From: Albifimbria verrucaria
Lineage: Eukaryota > Ascomycota > Sordariomycetes > Hypocreales > Stachybotryaceae
Length of the DNA stretch: 64,000 nt
Direction: 5' to 3'
Assembly: GCA_020081605.1 (NCBI GenBank)
Contig: JAHREC010000015.1
Coordinates: 186,001 to 250,000, forward strand
The position numbers and the translations under genes were made by a program. A model generated the notes under the pieces. The model ran no database searches. It was given only the letters and a program-made list of their open reading frames with translations, and was not told the DNA's origin. Positions 1 to 10,400 of the stretch are shown one piece after another (the stretch's first letter is position 1; each line of letters begins with the position of its first letter).

Positions 1-1800
1 CACTAAGCCCCGTATTGTACACTTATTGACGCTACCCTACAGCTAGTTATTAGAACTTAGGTGCCCTCATTCCTGTTAAACAATCGAGAACAATCTATTA
101 CCGGTACGGCAGCATGTAATGCAGAAAGGCTGTGGCAAGGCCCTCGAGGGACATTGACGACTAGGTCTTTCCCCAGCAATTCTCACGTTCCCTTCCTACT
201 TAGTTTGATCTCGCCTTATGAGATCTGTTTTAGAATCAGTAAAGATTCTACTTTCATACGGATAGCAACAAAAGTAGGAACTCGATAAAGATATTGAGTA
301 TTGTCTGCTCTGGTCATCCTGTGTAACAGGAGGGCCTTTCTATATAGCTCTCTTATCGCTGTACGAGTCAGTAGATCTTAGCTTATCATCCGTGGCCTTG
401 TCGCGTGACTTGCTATGATATTCAGAGCGTTGTATCATAGCGCAATTCTAATATCTAGCTCGTTCAACGATATCTTGTCAGTGCATTTGATGCCCTGTAC
501 CAACAACCTGGCATTTGTCAAACAAAGAGCAAAAGAACTCGAAGTTGGACGTGGAGGTTCTCGTGCCAATCATTTTAGGCATGATGAAAACTGAAATAAT
601 ATTAAAAAGCCAAAGAAAGCAGAAACGATGCGTCAGAGGAGTGGTTTCGGTGACGACTCCTTACCGAAGTTGAGGATGCATGAATGTCATTTCTCCATCC
701 TTTGCCTATAGTATCTCGCACAACTTAGCAGCAGATTGAAAGTGGTCATGCTCGTGCCGGAGTCTCCAGCCTTGGAATAAAGGGACCTATCTTCGTATGT
801 TGAGCAGCTCCAGTCTAGACTACGGAGGCGGCGAGCTGAAGAAGACGCCACAATTTATCTATCACCGAGGGCTTGAAAAGTTACGATAGAGGCGCAGGCC
901 CATCACTCACATGACGTGTCTCACTTTTTAGAGTTCATGTCGAGGTTCTAGATCAAAGAATAACCTGTCAATTTCCGAATTGTCATCCCTACAGTGGTAG
1001 TCACATTCCAATACAGGGTGCCTCTATTTAACAAAAGGTTACCTACACACGTGATGTTGCTATTTCAAGGGTCGGCTTACTATCGACGGTATCACACCAA
1101 TCAAGAGGACTTCACGTTCGCAAACGCCCACTGTAGCCAAGACTACCACTCACAGAGCCTCATGTGACAATTCAGACAGGTTAGTCTCAACCTTAATACG
1201 GCATGAAGTTAAGCTAATGGGCAATAATACTACCTTTGGTAACGCCAACTACGGCTTCCAAGCTGGGTAAATCAACAGGATATATTGATGCTGTATTACA
1301 TACTGCCCTAATAAATTGTTCTCAATCGCCTAGTAGGGGTGAGGGCACCTAACCTCTAATAATTAGCTGTATTCATTCCATCTCGATGCGCAAGTTTAAG
1401 TGCCGAAGGCTGAGAGAAACTTTGCCAACCTCAATCTTAAGCAGTCCAATGACATTTCGTCATCTTTGAAGGACCAGATCCGTCATAGAGTTAGCCATGC
1501 ACACCGTTGCTGCCGGTTTTGGCGGCCGTGTGACTTGGTTCGGCTGCGAGTTACTATGGGGAAGGGGCAGAAAAGAACCAACCAGGCGATCTGTCCGTCT
1601 GCCCTGGATCACCACCTTGCAGCCGATGCCATATTGAGAAGTTCTTTTTATTAAAACTTCGCTTGCGTCGGAAACATCATGAGTTTTTGAATTTTTTTGG
1701 GTTGAGCTTACTATAATTATATTCTACTACATAAAGTTTGTTCTGGTGTCTCCAGCATTGTCATATTTGTGTCCGTCATGACATTAACAATTTCCCTTAC
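1..1800. other. No gene recognised; relic or intergenic DNA
   Basis: Reading frames on both strands are short and none shows a recognisable domain. The ORFs at 61-288 and 1400-1654 have unlikely composition and no fungal promoter or intron context. The last 150 bases turn into a promoter-like stretch for the small gene at 2011. Confidence 0.6.
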
Positions 1801-1803
1801 GCC

Positions 1804-1809
1804 TATAAA
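1804..1809 (+). promoter_or_regulatory. TATA box of the small gene at 2011
   Basis: A TATAAA is followed by a pyrimidine-rich tract and CATCTCAACATCGATCAC, the usual look of a filamentous-fungal core promoter and 5' leader. It lies about 200 bases before the ATG at 2011. The leader in between has no in-frame ATG. Inferred from composition only. Confidence 0.4.
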
Positions 1810-2010
1810 TTATCTTCCTCGTCCCGTCTCTTTCATACCATCTCAACATCGATCACTAACCTATTATCCTCTTACCACAGCACAAAATTTGAAGAGTGAC
1901 ATTATCTGAAAAGGAACGAAAAGCTTAACAAAAAACAGATTTGGGAGATAATTGTTAGCGCACACTTAGCCCAGGTGGGCCATTTAGCTGACAGCGCCAA
2001 CAGTATTGAA

Positions 2011-2339
2011 ATGTCACTACCCAGAAAAAAATTCGACGTCGCTGTTTACAGAGAGGCTACGGGTAGACATCCTTCGTGGGATGACTTGTATAAAGAAGCA
2101 CTCAAGGACGCCCGAGTGGAACTAGTTAACGCAGTTGCTGATTCTCCTGGTACGGGTTATGTGGACTACCATGGCATAAGAAAAAAGTGAGAAATCATGG
2201 GCACAAGTACGACAACGCTGGAGACGAAGTAGTCTCTTATAGAGATAATGGTTCAGATACCGGTGGCGGATGGAAGGGCTGGACAACATGTGTTCTCGCG
2301 GCATCATTTGATGATGCCGTTTTTGATGATCGTGAATAG
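2011..2339 (+). CDS. Small uncharacterised acidic protein with one frameshift
   Basis: Starting at the ATG at 2011, a 60-codon frame ends at a TGA right after an A6 run (2181-2186). The downstream frame continues for about 50 codons to the TAG at 2337-2339. Adding one A to the run would fuse them into about 109 residues, rich in Asp and Gly at the C-terminus (GSDTGGGWKGW), with no signal peptide and one Cys. The longer GTG-initiated version from 1975 is less likely because fungal genes use ATG. I do not recognise the family. A TATA box lies 200 bases upstream. The frameshift may be a real loss or a homopolymer read error. Confidence 0.4.
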
Positions 2340-2770
2340 CAACGAAGATGACGGGGAGATTTCCCAATAATACGACTATTGCTTTCCGCAGGTTACACAT
2401 ATAATTGGCATTACCGCGCACGAGGCCTGCTGTTTAGCAGGTCTATCTCTAGCTTATACACGGTTCAGTCCATAAGCAATTCGCCAAGGCAAATTATGCT
2501 AGCAGGGACCATCATGTAAATTATGGCTCTCGTGGAGGAGCCACAATCCTTACGGCTGTTGTGTTTAACATGCTTGCGATCCAAAAAGAGTATCCATCAT
2601 TCTAAACGCCTCGGATGAATCGACGAGGATGAGTGAACTAGTGCTGTGGATCGAAGATGTGGTATGCAGGCCAGAATTTGGCCATAGTCACACAGAAAAA
2701 ACATAACCATTTCCCCTCAAGGCGTTCGATAACTGGGCATAAAGGCTGTAGAAAGAATAATAGATTTAAA

Positions 2771-3280
2771 TTAAACCCCTACACATGACCAGATAATTGC
2801 AACCATCCCAGCAATTGCCACGATAATAATTCCAATACTGCCAACTGCTGTGTTCCCTCCATGCCTAATTATTACCAAACCAACCAATAGAAGGATAAAA
2901 CCTACTGCAAGGAGAATCCCGGAACCGGACAAGAGGCATTGGACCGTTATATGAATCCTGGTTTGATGGGCTACTCCTTCGTTTGGATTCAGGTTTCGAA
3001 GCTTCAATAAAACTCCAACCGTGAGAAATAAGCTGAACGTAAAAACAAGAAAGGCAATGGAAAGCACTATTTGTAATGCGCCTGTGTCAAACTCCTTGCC
3101 GCAACACGGCGTAGGACATGTTGTCGAAAGAGTAATCACATTGCCATACATGAAGGCACCAGCAAAGGTGGCTACCAACGCTAGAGCATCTGCAATTCTT
3201 GTAAGAAGTCGGGTACTAAATTGGTTAGCATGTTCTTCATGATTGGGCGAGCATAGTTTCAGACGTACATGGGTATTCAT
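2771..3280 (-). CDS. Four-TM membrane protein, uncharacterised
   Basis: The frame begins at an ATG (3280) and encodes 169 residues with four clear hydrophobic segments, near residues 31-54, 68-92, 110-136 and 144-166. The first loop holds closely spaced cysteines (CPTPCC), which might form a disulfide in the lumen or outside. The N-terminal 30 residues are polar and His/Asn-rich. The ATG overlaps the stop of the upstream frame (3277-3798) as ATGA, so both may be exons or broken halves of one gene. Its origin in one family could not be established. It would act in a cellular membrane; no substrate can be proposed. Confidence 0.5.
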   Translation of the reverse strand: MNTHVRLKLCSPNHEEHANQFSTRLLTRIADALALVATFAGAFMYGNVITLSTTCPTPCCGKEFDTGALQIVLSIAFLVFTFSLFLTVGVLLKLRNLNPNEGVAHQTRIHITVQCLLSGSGILLAVGFILLLVGLVIIRHGGNTAVGSIGIIIVAIAGMVAIIWSCVGV

Positions 3281-3798
3281 GTTGTCACTACGTTGGTTGG
3301 GAGCAGGTCCTGGACGGGGTGATGATACGCGATCGGGGATTGGGATAGAATGAAAGTCTCTTTCATATGTAGTATTGTCTTATCCAGAATTGATTGATTT
3401 GGAAAAAGACATTTGCAAAAAGATCTGAAATTTGCTTTTTTTATGTCAGTCTGCAGGGCCAGGTTAATAGAACCAACATGGTGTAGATTAATCCTAACTT
3501 CTATTGAAGCGATGCTTGCGTTTGTGTCTTTGTGAGAAAAGCTTGCAAGGCGCCACGAAATGCGGCCGACAACTGTCAGCGTGGCAACAACATCCCTAGC
3601 TCCGCACTGCGTGGTGGAGTTTGTCGACTCTGCAGCTGGGCGGCCATGGAATGCTGGTGCGAGCTCTCCGCCACATAATTCCTCGGCCGATTCCATCACC
3701 TGAATCGCCTCGCGAAGGGAACCCATCGGATACTGCTCCTGCTCCAGTGAATCCGCTTCCCCTTTAGATAGAAAAGGGCTCCCTGCCCATCCCCGCAT
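3277..3798 (-). CDS. Upstream ORF, possible 5' part of the membrane-protein gene
   Basis: This frame has an ATG at 3798 and 173 codons. The first 60 residues are acidic and look coding (repeated Glu, EELCGGELAP), the remainder less so. It ends exactly at the start of the four-TM frame. The simplest reading is a single minus-strand gene with an intron or frameshift somewhere in 3300-3600, the first part being a cytosolic N-terminus. No convincing GT-AG pair was found, so the join is left open. No domain was recognised. Confidence 0.3.
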   Translation of the reverse strand: MRGWAGSPFLSKGEADSLEQEQYPMGSLREAIQVMESAEELCGGELAPAFHGRPAAESTNSTTQCGARDVVATLTVVGRISWRLASFSHKDTNASIASIEVRINLHHVGSINLALQTDIKKANFRSFCKCLFPNQSILDKTILHMKETFILSQSPIAYHHPVQDLLPTNVVTT

Positions 3799-4439
3799 TT
3801 CACCTTGAATCCCTGTTCCACAAGACGTCAGAAGAGAAACCAGGCCAACATCTGATTAGTACCAACGGCACACCTACCACCACTGCATGGCAAGAGTGGT
3901 CAAGCCACGGGCACATACATCATGCGGAGTGGTTATTTCACCGTGCTTTGCAGCGTAGACGACCTGCTCTTACTTCTCTTGCTTTATGTTAGCTCTCATA
4001 TAGTCCAACGGCTCGAAAACTGGACTTGCATAGTTGCATCTAATGCTGATGCCGTATTTCCTACATTCTGATGTAATATTCGATTCAATTTATTGTAGCA
4101 AGAATACTCTATCATCTATTTATAACCCAGCTCTAGGGTTAGTATGTGTTATCGCAATGTTAAGAAGGTCCTGTGAGCCGTATCGCTCAAGGTGGTCGGT
4201 AACCATCATCTTGTCTGCTGCCATCCTAATTGTCGCTTCGCTCTCTCACCCAAACCGGCCCAAGTAACATGGAACTGCTCTCTTCCAATGAACGTCCCGA
4301 CATTTATGAGCCCTTCTTACCATCTCCGGTCCAATGTGTTACCCTCAGTGCAGCATAAAGGGTCATAGAAGACTGTTTCTATAAATTTGCAGTCGTGCAT
4401 ATGCGATCACTTCTATAGCATCGAGCTTGGCGATATTCC
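3799..4439. other. Intergenic, nothing recognised
   Basis: About 640 bases with only short frames. A 77-codon frame at 4034-4267 has no recognisable features. Confidence 0.5.
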
Positions 4440-5006
4440 GTTACTGGCAAATCAACAGAATGGACACGAATTTTTCGAAAAGTGGTATCTACTCTACGGA
4501 TTGAGGCACAGTCATGCCTGCAGACAATCCTGAAAGATCTAGTAGATTTGCGCAACACAGCTGTACATCGGCGCCCAATCAGCCAAAACGGCGCAGAGCA
4601 GCTGCTACGCTCAGCCACGGAAATGGCCCAACTGCTCGAGAATGGGGTTGATGATAAAAGTGACTGGGGACGACTAAGCTGTTGCAAATTCAAAAGAAGC
4701 TCTCGGAGTCAAGATACAAAACAGAAAATGTCTTATCAGCTGTGTCGCAACCGTTTGGTAGTGAAGTGCACGGTACGCTAGAGAACCATGATGGAATTGT
4801 CAAGGAAAGAATTCCAATTGATGTCACTTCGTTCACGAAGGCTGCTCAAAGAAGCAGCATAAGACCAGAAGATTTATTTTTTGCGGAAGATATTTGAGGA
4901 AGGCGACCGTATCATAATCAAACATGTCGGTTCGTACTCTAAGTATAACACTTGGTCACCGGAGGAACTGCGACTAAAGCATCACATCCAAAGTATTGCA
5001 GAGTAG
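4440..5006 (+). pseudogene. Broken fungal protein of unknown function (DLRNTAVHR motif)
   Basis: The coding signal jumps between frames. An upstream frame reading EWTRIFRKV leads into an alpha-helical segment with LKDLVDLRNTAVHRRPIS, which recalls a motif I remember in many Fusarium hypothetical proteins. It needs one added base near 4675 to reach the next frame. One T must be removed from the T6 run near 4880 to reach the C-terminal IIIKHVGSYSKYNTWSPEEL, which ends at the TAG at 5004-5006. The N-terminal part is missing. The DLRN..VHR segment is HEPN-like in flavour, but that is a guess. No function is proposed. Confidence 0.4.
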
Positions 5007-5077
5007 TGATGATAGCAATCGCATGGTCGGGATTGATTACAGTACAACGTCTTGGAAGCGATTATTCACATAGTACG

Positions 5078-5174
5078 ATAACAAGTAGAACATCTAACAT
5101 TGCAAAGATGGGTTCTTGTGCAAAGGGTAGTAGCATCAAATGTAGCTTGTGCAATGCATTGATAGCCTAACACT
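5078..5174 (-). repeat. RIP-eroded piggyBac-type transposase relic, copy 1
   Basis: This stretch matches 46005-46095 at roughly 80 percent by eye, with differences mainly C/T or G/A. On the minus strand it encodes a piece like RTHLCNVRCS, which corresponds to the Cys-rich C-terminal finger seen in the 46-kb copy. Only about 100 bases are kept. See the 45770 and 38746 entries for the other copies. Confidence 0.45.
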
Positions 5175-5330
5175 GCGGTAAATTTGCGAGAATTGATACT
5201 AACGATGTGGAAATGTAGCGATCGTGTGACTAGCGAAGATGCCACTAGAGTGGTAGCAGCATGCAGAGAATATTCAGTCCGGAGCGATGATATAGATGGG
5301 CTTGACGGTACGCATGAACACATACTGCAC

Positions 5331-5448
5331 CTACTTGCTTGCTTGCCACTTGCTTGCACTTGCTTGCTTGCGCGCGCACTTGCGCACTTGCACTTGCGCG
5401 CGCGCACTTGCGCGCGCACTTGCGCGCACTGCTACTACTACTACTACT
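5331..5448. repeat. Compound microsatellite (CTTG/GCGC then CTA)
   Basis: An array of CTTG and CACTTGC units passes into CGCGCGCACTTG units and ends in (CTA)5. All long ORFs crossing it (113, 109 and 117 codons) are translations of the repeat and are not genes. Confidence 0.8.
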
Positions 5449-6180
5449 CTAATCATTGTTCAGGCGATCAGAGGGTTCATTCCCCTCCCAAAGGGCCCTG
5501 CGCGTTTTCTTCTCCTTTTGGATAAAGCCCGTAGCGCCCTGGTCATATTATTCACTAGCAATATCCAAAACTTGTCCACTAAAGGGGTCACAAAAGACGG
5601 TCAGCTACAGGACCCAATAACATAACTATCCCGTATCCTATGGGTACGAAACTGGGCTCTGGCTCTCTGGACTTATTTAAAAGGCAAGACAGGTCCTCTC
5701 ATCGCCTTCTGGTGCTCCTTAATCTGCTAGAAATGCTATCACTTGGAAGGAAGCTAAAGGTTGTAAGCCATAGCATCATATGTGAGGTTAAATTGACTTG
5801 TTCCATATCCAGATTGGTCCTCTTACAGTACTGTAATTGAATGAACCACATCCCCTGACGAACAGCGCTCAGCCTCGCACGGCCTTAGATCCGGCAGAAA
5901 GTCGTTATTAGGACAGTATCCCGCTTGTCCTGTCAAAGCTGCAAAATCCTTTGTGCTCATTGGCCTCGAGCTCATTTGTTCGCAGCTAATTGTGGCCTTC
6001 AGGAGTATATCCAGCTTTAATACCATTTGTGAGAGCTTGCTTACAAACATTAATGCTGGCTAATGCGAGTAATATAACCGTATTTGCAGAAATCGCCGGA
6101 AGTTTCATTCTCTATCTAGAAACTAAGGAAAATAGCTCTGAAATTGCTAAAGCTAAGTGTCAGGCTTATAATATAACTAC
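5449..6180. other. Intergenic, nothing recognised
   Basis: Short frames only on both strands, with no domain, promoter or intron signal that I could support. Confidence 0.5.
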
Positions 6181-8105
6181 TTAATTAATACCCCTCTCAA
6201 AATCGAACTTTGCCCAGTGTATCTCATTATACTCATCATACTCTAAGCCGACGCACCAGAGCTGTCCTCTCTGCCACCAGAACCAGCCAAACCGACATCT
6301 CTGCTCAATAGCTTTTGATTTCTCACTTAGCTCACTTTCCGATAACATTGAAGTATTAGCAAAGCTTTCGAGCAACTTGTCGCTGCGACATATATATAAG
6401 ATTTGACTGGCTATGGTTGTTGGAGCCCGAGGTAGGAATGGTTGCGTTCTTCCGCTGGATATAAGAAAGACAAGATTGGCTAAGACAACGAGGTGGAAGG
6501 CAAGGCCTGTGGCGCCTAGGGCCTGACCCTTCTGGCCCGTAAGAATGTCGATCTCATTGTACGCCGCTAGGTTGCCACTGCGGCCTGACGCGTGGATGAC
6601 TTCGAGAAGCGGTGGGGCCAGGATAGTTATTATGTGAATCATCACAACGCAGAATGCCGCCCACAGCATAATTAGGGAGCCCCTCACAATGCTGAACATG
6701 GCACTGCCAATGAGCCCCAGATCGGCAACATTGTGGCGCGTGAGCCTCGAGGCGTATAGAGTGCGAGAGTGATCAGTGCTTAGTTGTCTCCAGGGCTCAA
6801 GCCTCTGGAGATTGCGCTGGATCGTCACCCACATCATACCACCGATCGTGATGCAGAGCGTGACGACAATCTTGGAAATAGTCAACTTATTGATATCGAG
6901 GTTAACGATCTTGCCAGGAATCTTGGAAGCAAGGTGGACAACCGAAGTGATCACCGGTAAGCCTAGCCAGATGAGGATTTCAGACAGACAGGCCATACGC
7001 CCGGTCAGCCAGATGCCATTCGCATCCCAACGGTTGGGGCGATACTGATCATCATCTCCCCAAGGTAGGCTATAGTCGGGCATTGGTTTAACTTCGAGCT
7101 GGTATGTTATCGATGGTCTACCGTCTACATTGTAGACTTTGTGGTTGAGGCGGAACTGAAAACTACTCAAAGCGGAGGTGATATTATCCGAGTGAGCGGA
7201 GGATGGAATGTGCTGAAAAAGACGAATCGTGGAGAGTCCGATTTTCTCCGCGTCGCTAATAAAGGAGGCAAGGCCTCCAATACCCTTCGGATCGTGATAT
7301 ACGCCGGTTCGACGGATGAGCAGGATGAAGGTGAGAATTATAGCCAAGGCGATGACCACTGCGTGTACGACCTGCGTAGCGAGGGCAACGCCAGGGTTGA
7401 TGGATATAACGGCGTATTTAGGCCCATCCTTCTTTCCGAGAGAGAATGATAAACTCCCCATTCGATGCTAAAGATAGCACCTGCTAAGGCTGGAAGAACA
7501 ATCGACATCAACACAAAAGTGGTTGCGGTCAGAAAAACAGTGAAATGTCGTCTCGATAGCGCCCGAAATGGCGTCACCAAGCCGAAGCTGGAACTGTAAT
7601 CCAGACACAAAGCGTTAAAGGCATTCCCGCCTTCGCAACTTGATAGCTGGTAGAACGGCTCGAGTCGGCGCACGGTTAAATCTAGGAATTCCCAGAAAGA
7701 GGCGACAACTAGGACAGATAGAACTGGGAGGCAAGACCAGTAGATAAAGGCAGCCACATCGCCTTCCTCGAATATGAAGATGCTCTTCGGATCTGCCACT
7801 GTCACATTCCTCAGGACGTGGTCGATTTCTGGTTGATCGGAGTCACACTGATTTATCAAGAGCCGAATGCTGACAATATAAAGCACGTGAAGGGTGATCA
7901 AGAAGAGGAGGTACAGAGGATTGAACACAAAGGGCTTCCAGTTTGGCTGGCTCTCTGCGGCCTCTCCACAGACGGCGTAATTGCTCTTGAGCTTGATCAT
8001 CGCGATGAAGTTGAGAAACCAAAAGGTGAAGATATGAAGTGCATGATGCCCCGAACACACAACATGGGGCGGGGGTTCAAAGTCAGCCCCTGAATAGGAT
8101 GTCAA
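6181..8105 (-). CDS. DUF3433-type multi-pass membrane protein, one frameshift
   Basis: Two minus-strand frames (8105-7338 and 7461-6181) form one protein of about 630 residues. The first half has NWKPFVFNPLYLLFLITLH, a hydrophobic stretch, then VRRLEPFYQLS and LDYSSSFGLVTPFRALSRRH; the second half repeats the plan with LQRLEPWRQLS. Two such units, each with TM helices followed by a RRL-P-Y/W-QLS core, define DUF3433 membrane proteins. FLPRAPTTIAS near the C-terminus also fits. The halves are joined by adding one G to a G4 run (plus-strand CCCC at 7458-7461). The 5' end is unresolved: the upstream limit is a TTG, not an ATG, and family members are usually longer. Function of the family is unknown. 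Confidence 0.7.
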
Positions 8106-10400
8106 GGTTACATTGCATAGAGTGAGGCAGATTCACGGCAATATAACCAATCAACATCATAGCCCCGTCCAACGCGAGACTGTGACCGTCTCATTCTCCC
8201 AAAACAGTGATTCATTGTATTTCAAAGTTTTGGCCTCCTATGCTTGCGATAACAAACCGTGGCTCATTTCGCGCTCTGGGTGAACATCATGGAACGGAGG
8301 CGGTCGCAAAGAGTGACCCTAGTGTCTTCGGCGCTCATGCCGAGCTGTTGAGTAAGGCTTGTGAGACAGGATCCCATACCACTCGAGCTGAACAGCGCCA
8401 CATCCAATGGTGTCATGATCGGCGTCTACAAATGCGGCAAGGCCCGGGGACTGTTGCAAAACCTCATTTGAGTTTAGGGGCTCGACCCCTTCGTCACTTG
8501 AGTACCTCGGGTTGGGGTGGACTAGCAGCGGGCTCACGCGGTTGCCTTCAACTAGTCAAATTTCCCCGTCACATCAGGTGGACGTCGCCATTACACAGAT
8601 GCGTACAACACCAGAACCGGAACATGGTCCTGACAATTTGAGTCGATCTTTCTAAATAAACTCGCTGCTCACACTTTACCTTTTATTTTATAATTGAAAC
8701 TCACCTATTTAAGAAATCACCCATCACATAGATTTTTTATTCCCATTGGCTCTCGAATAAGTAAAAGTGCTGCATTTAGGAGTTGGGGATCGGTATTCTG
8801 ACGTCCAAACCCGGTCTCAGGAGCAGGTATCTAGCCCATTATCACAGCATCGTTTCTCTATTGCCATCATTGAAGCCGTTCGAGCTCTTGACCTAAGGCT
8901 TTAAGTATGACTGGTGTCGTTTATGCGAACACAGTGAACCTGCTGTTATTGGCGACAGCCCTTCATAAGGTTGTTTTCTGGGAGCGGGCATAGGCTGGCA
9001 TCCCGATTGAGAATAAGCCAATGCTGAAGTGAGGAGCTTTATCTTGAAAGAACCACCAAGTCAACTCATCCCTCGACGCAGCCGACTCTTCCCCTCCTTC
9101 CTCTATCTTTTTCTCCCTTCCCTTTTTTCTCTCACTACATATATCCCTCACTTCACCCTGTGCTATAAAATTGACTAATTAAAAAAGAGGTACATTGGGC
9201 AGAATCCGACATGTAATGCATGTGTTGGGTTTCAGCGGTCCGTTTTCTGACTGGTCCAATCCAAGTCACGTGTTGGTGTCCCCTGATTGTCGGAACCTCT
9301 CCCCAACGTATTGCTTTCTTCAACTTCGTCGTAACTTTCCCAATCACAACTTTGTTCACGGTTCATGATCTCTACGTGTGACGCCTCGCATTACGTGTAT
9401 GCCTGACCCATTGAGTCTTGCCAGCGCACACAGCCGCCAATCCGAGTGCTTATCGGTCGCCACCCCGTTTCACCAGGCTTACTGCCTCATGGATGAAGAC
9501 ACGTCACCTTTTTTGTGTTGAGCAAAGAGCTTCCCTGCGTCTATTGTATGGATCTTTTCTAACAATTCCTTCAGGAAGGAGATGCCCTACCGCTTAGACG
9601 ACGCCTCAGCCAGCTCTTGGTTGAGCTTACCCGGCCTGAGTCTTGATAGACAGACATCTTTCATGGGGGATTATGAGTAAGAGATGCCGGCTGGGACTGC
9701 AGCGCCAATTCTGGCACCTTCTCACTACAACTGGCGCACCTTCTCTGCTTTGGTGCACAACTGGGCATGCGTTCTTGATCCGACGCAGTCTTCAGCCGAA
9801 CAAGGTTGAGCCATAGCCAAATTGCAGACACACGCCTGTCGGCGATACGCTCGCGTCAGCCCGACCCTTCACCTCCTATAGACAGCAGCCAAGCAAGGCA
9901 ATCCTTGTCTGCGTCTATTTATAGACGACGAACACAGAGATGGATCGAAACAATACGACCTTGACGGTGCTTTGTATACACCGCTGGATTGAGTACATGC
10001 ACTTGACCGGGCTAGCCTCCACACTGAGCCACTCCTGGAACAGCTGTGATATGACGACTCGCTGTTCTGATGCCTCGTATTGAGTTATTCTCTGTGAGAG
10101 AGCCATTGCTACTCATTTTCGACCAAGCTTCCGAGTCACTCAGATGGTCTACCCAGAAGACGCAGGAATATCGTACAGAAGCTAATAGATTGGGATTAGG
10201 CGTTGAGACCTATCAAGCTCAGACCGTGGAACGAGCTGTGCGTCTCAGGTGGGAAGCAGGGAGCGGAAGGAAGATCTCAGCAACGCTCAGGCAGCAACGA
10301 CCACTGGAAAATTTCTCCTTGGCTTGCTTCATCCCAAAGTCCCTCAATTTACGTACCTTGTCCCCAATTGTTACATAGAAATTGAGATGCTTAAGAAAGA
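8106..10400. other. Long non-coding stretch, possible ankyrin-like debris
   Basis: No gene could be supported. On the minus strand around 8240-8420 an alternate frame has amphipathic, coding-like composition ending in a stop after FTQSAK and could be the tail of a repeat protein, but no repeat unit is visible. The plus-strand 144-codon frame at 8207 overlaps it and looks like a shadow. The last 400 bases are the upstream region of the NLR gene. Confidence 0.4.

Noticed and set aside
5184..5625. ORFs of 109-117 codons
   Set aside because: They translate the CTTG/GCGC microsatellite.
7440..7465. Very short intron joining the two DUF3433 frames
   Set aside because: The only GT...AG pairs are 22-27 nt apart, too short; one missing G in a G4 run explains the join more simply.
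8094..8115. 22-nt intron (GTAACC...TTCAG) at the 5' end of the DUF3433 gene
   Set aside because: Far below usual fungal intron size; the 5' end was left unresolved instead.
8207..8641. 144-codon ORF
   Set aside because: No domain, start context or promoter; overlapping minus-strand signal looks slightly better but is not firm either.
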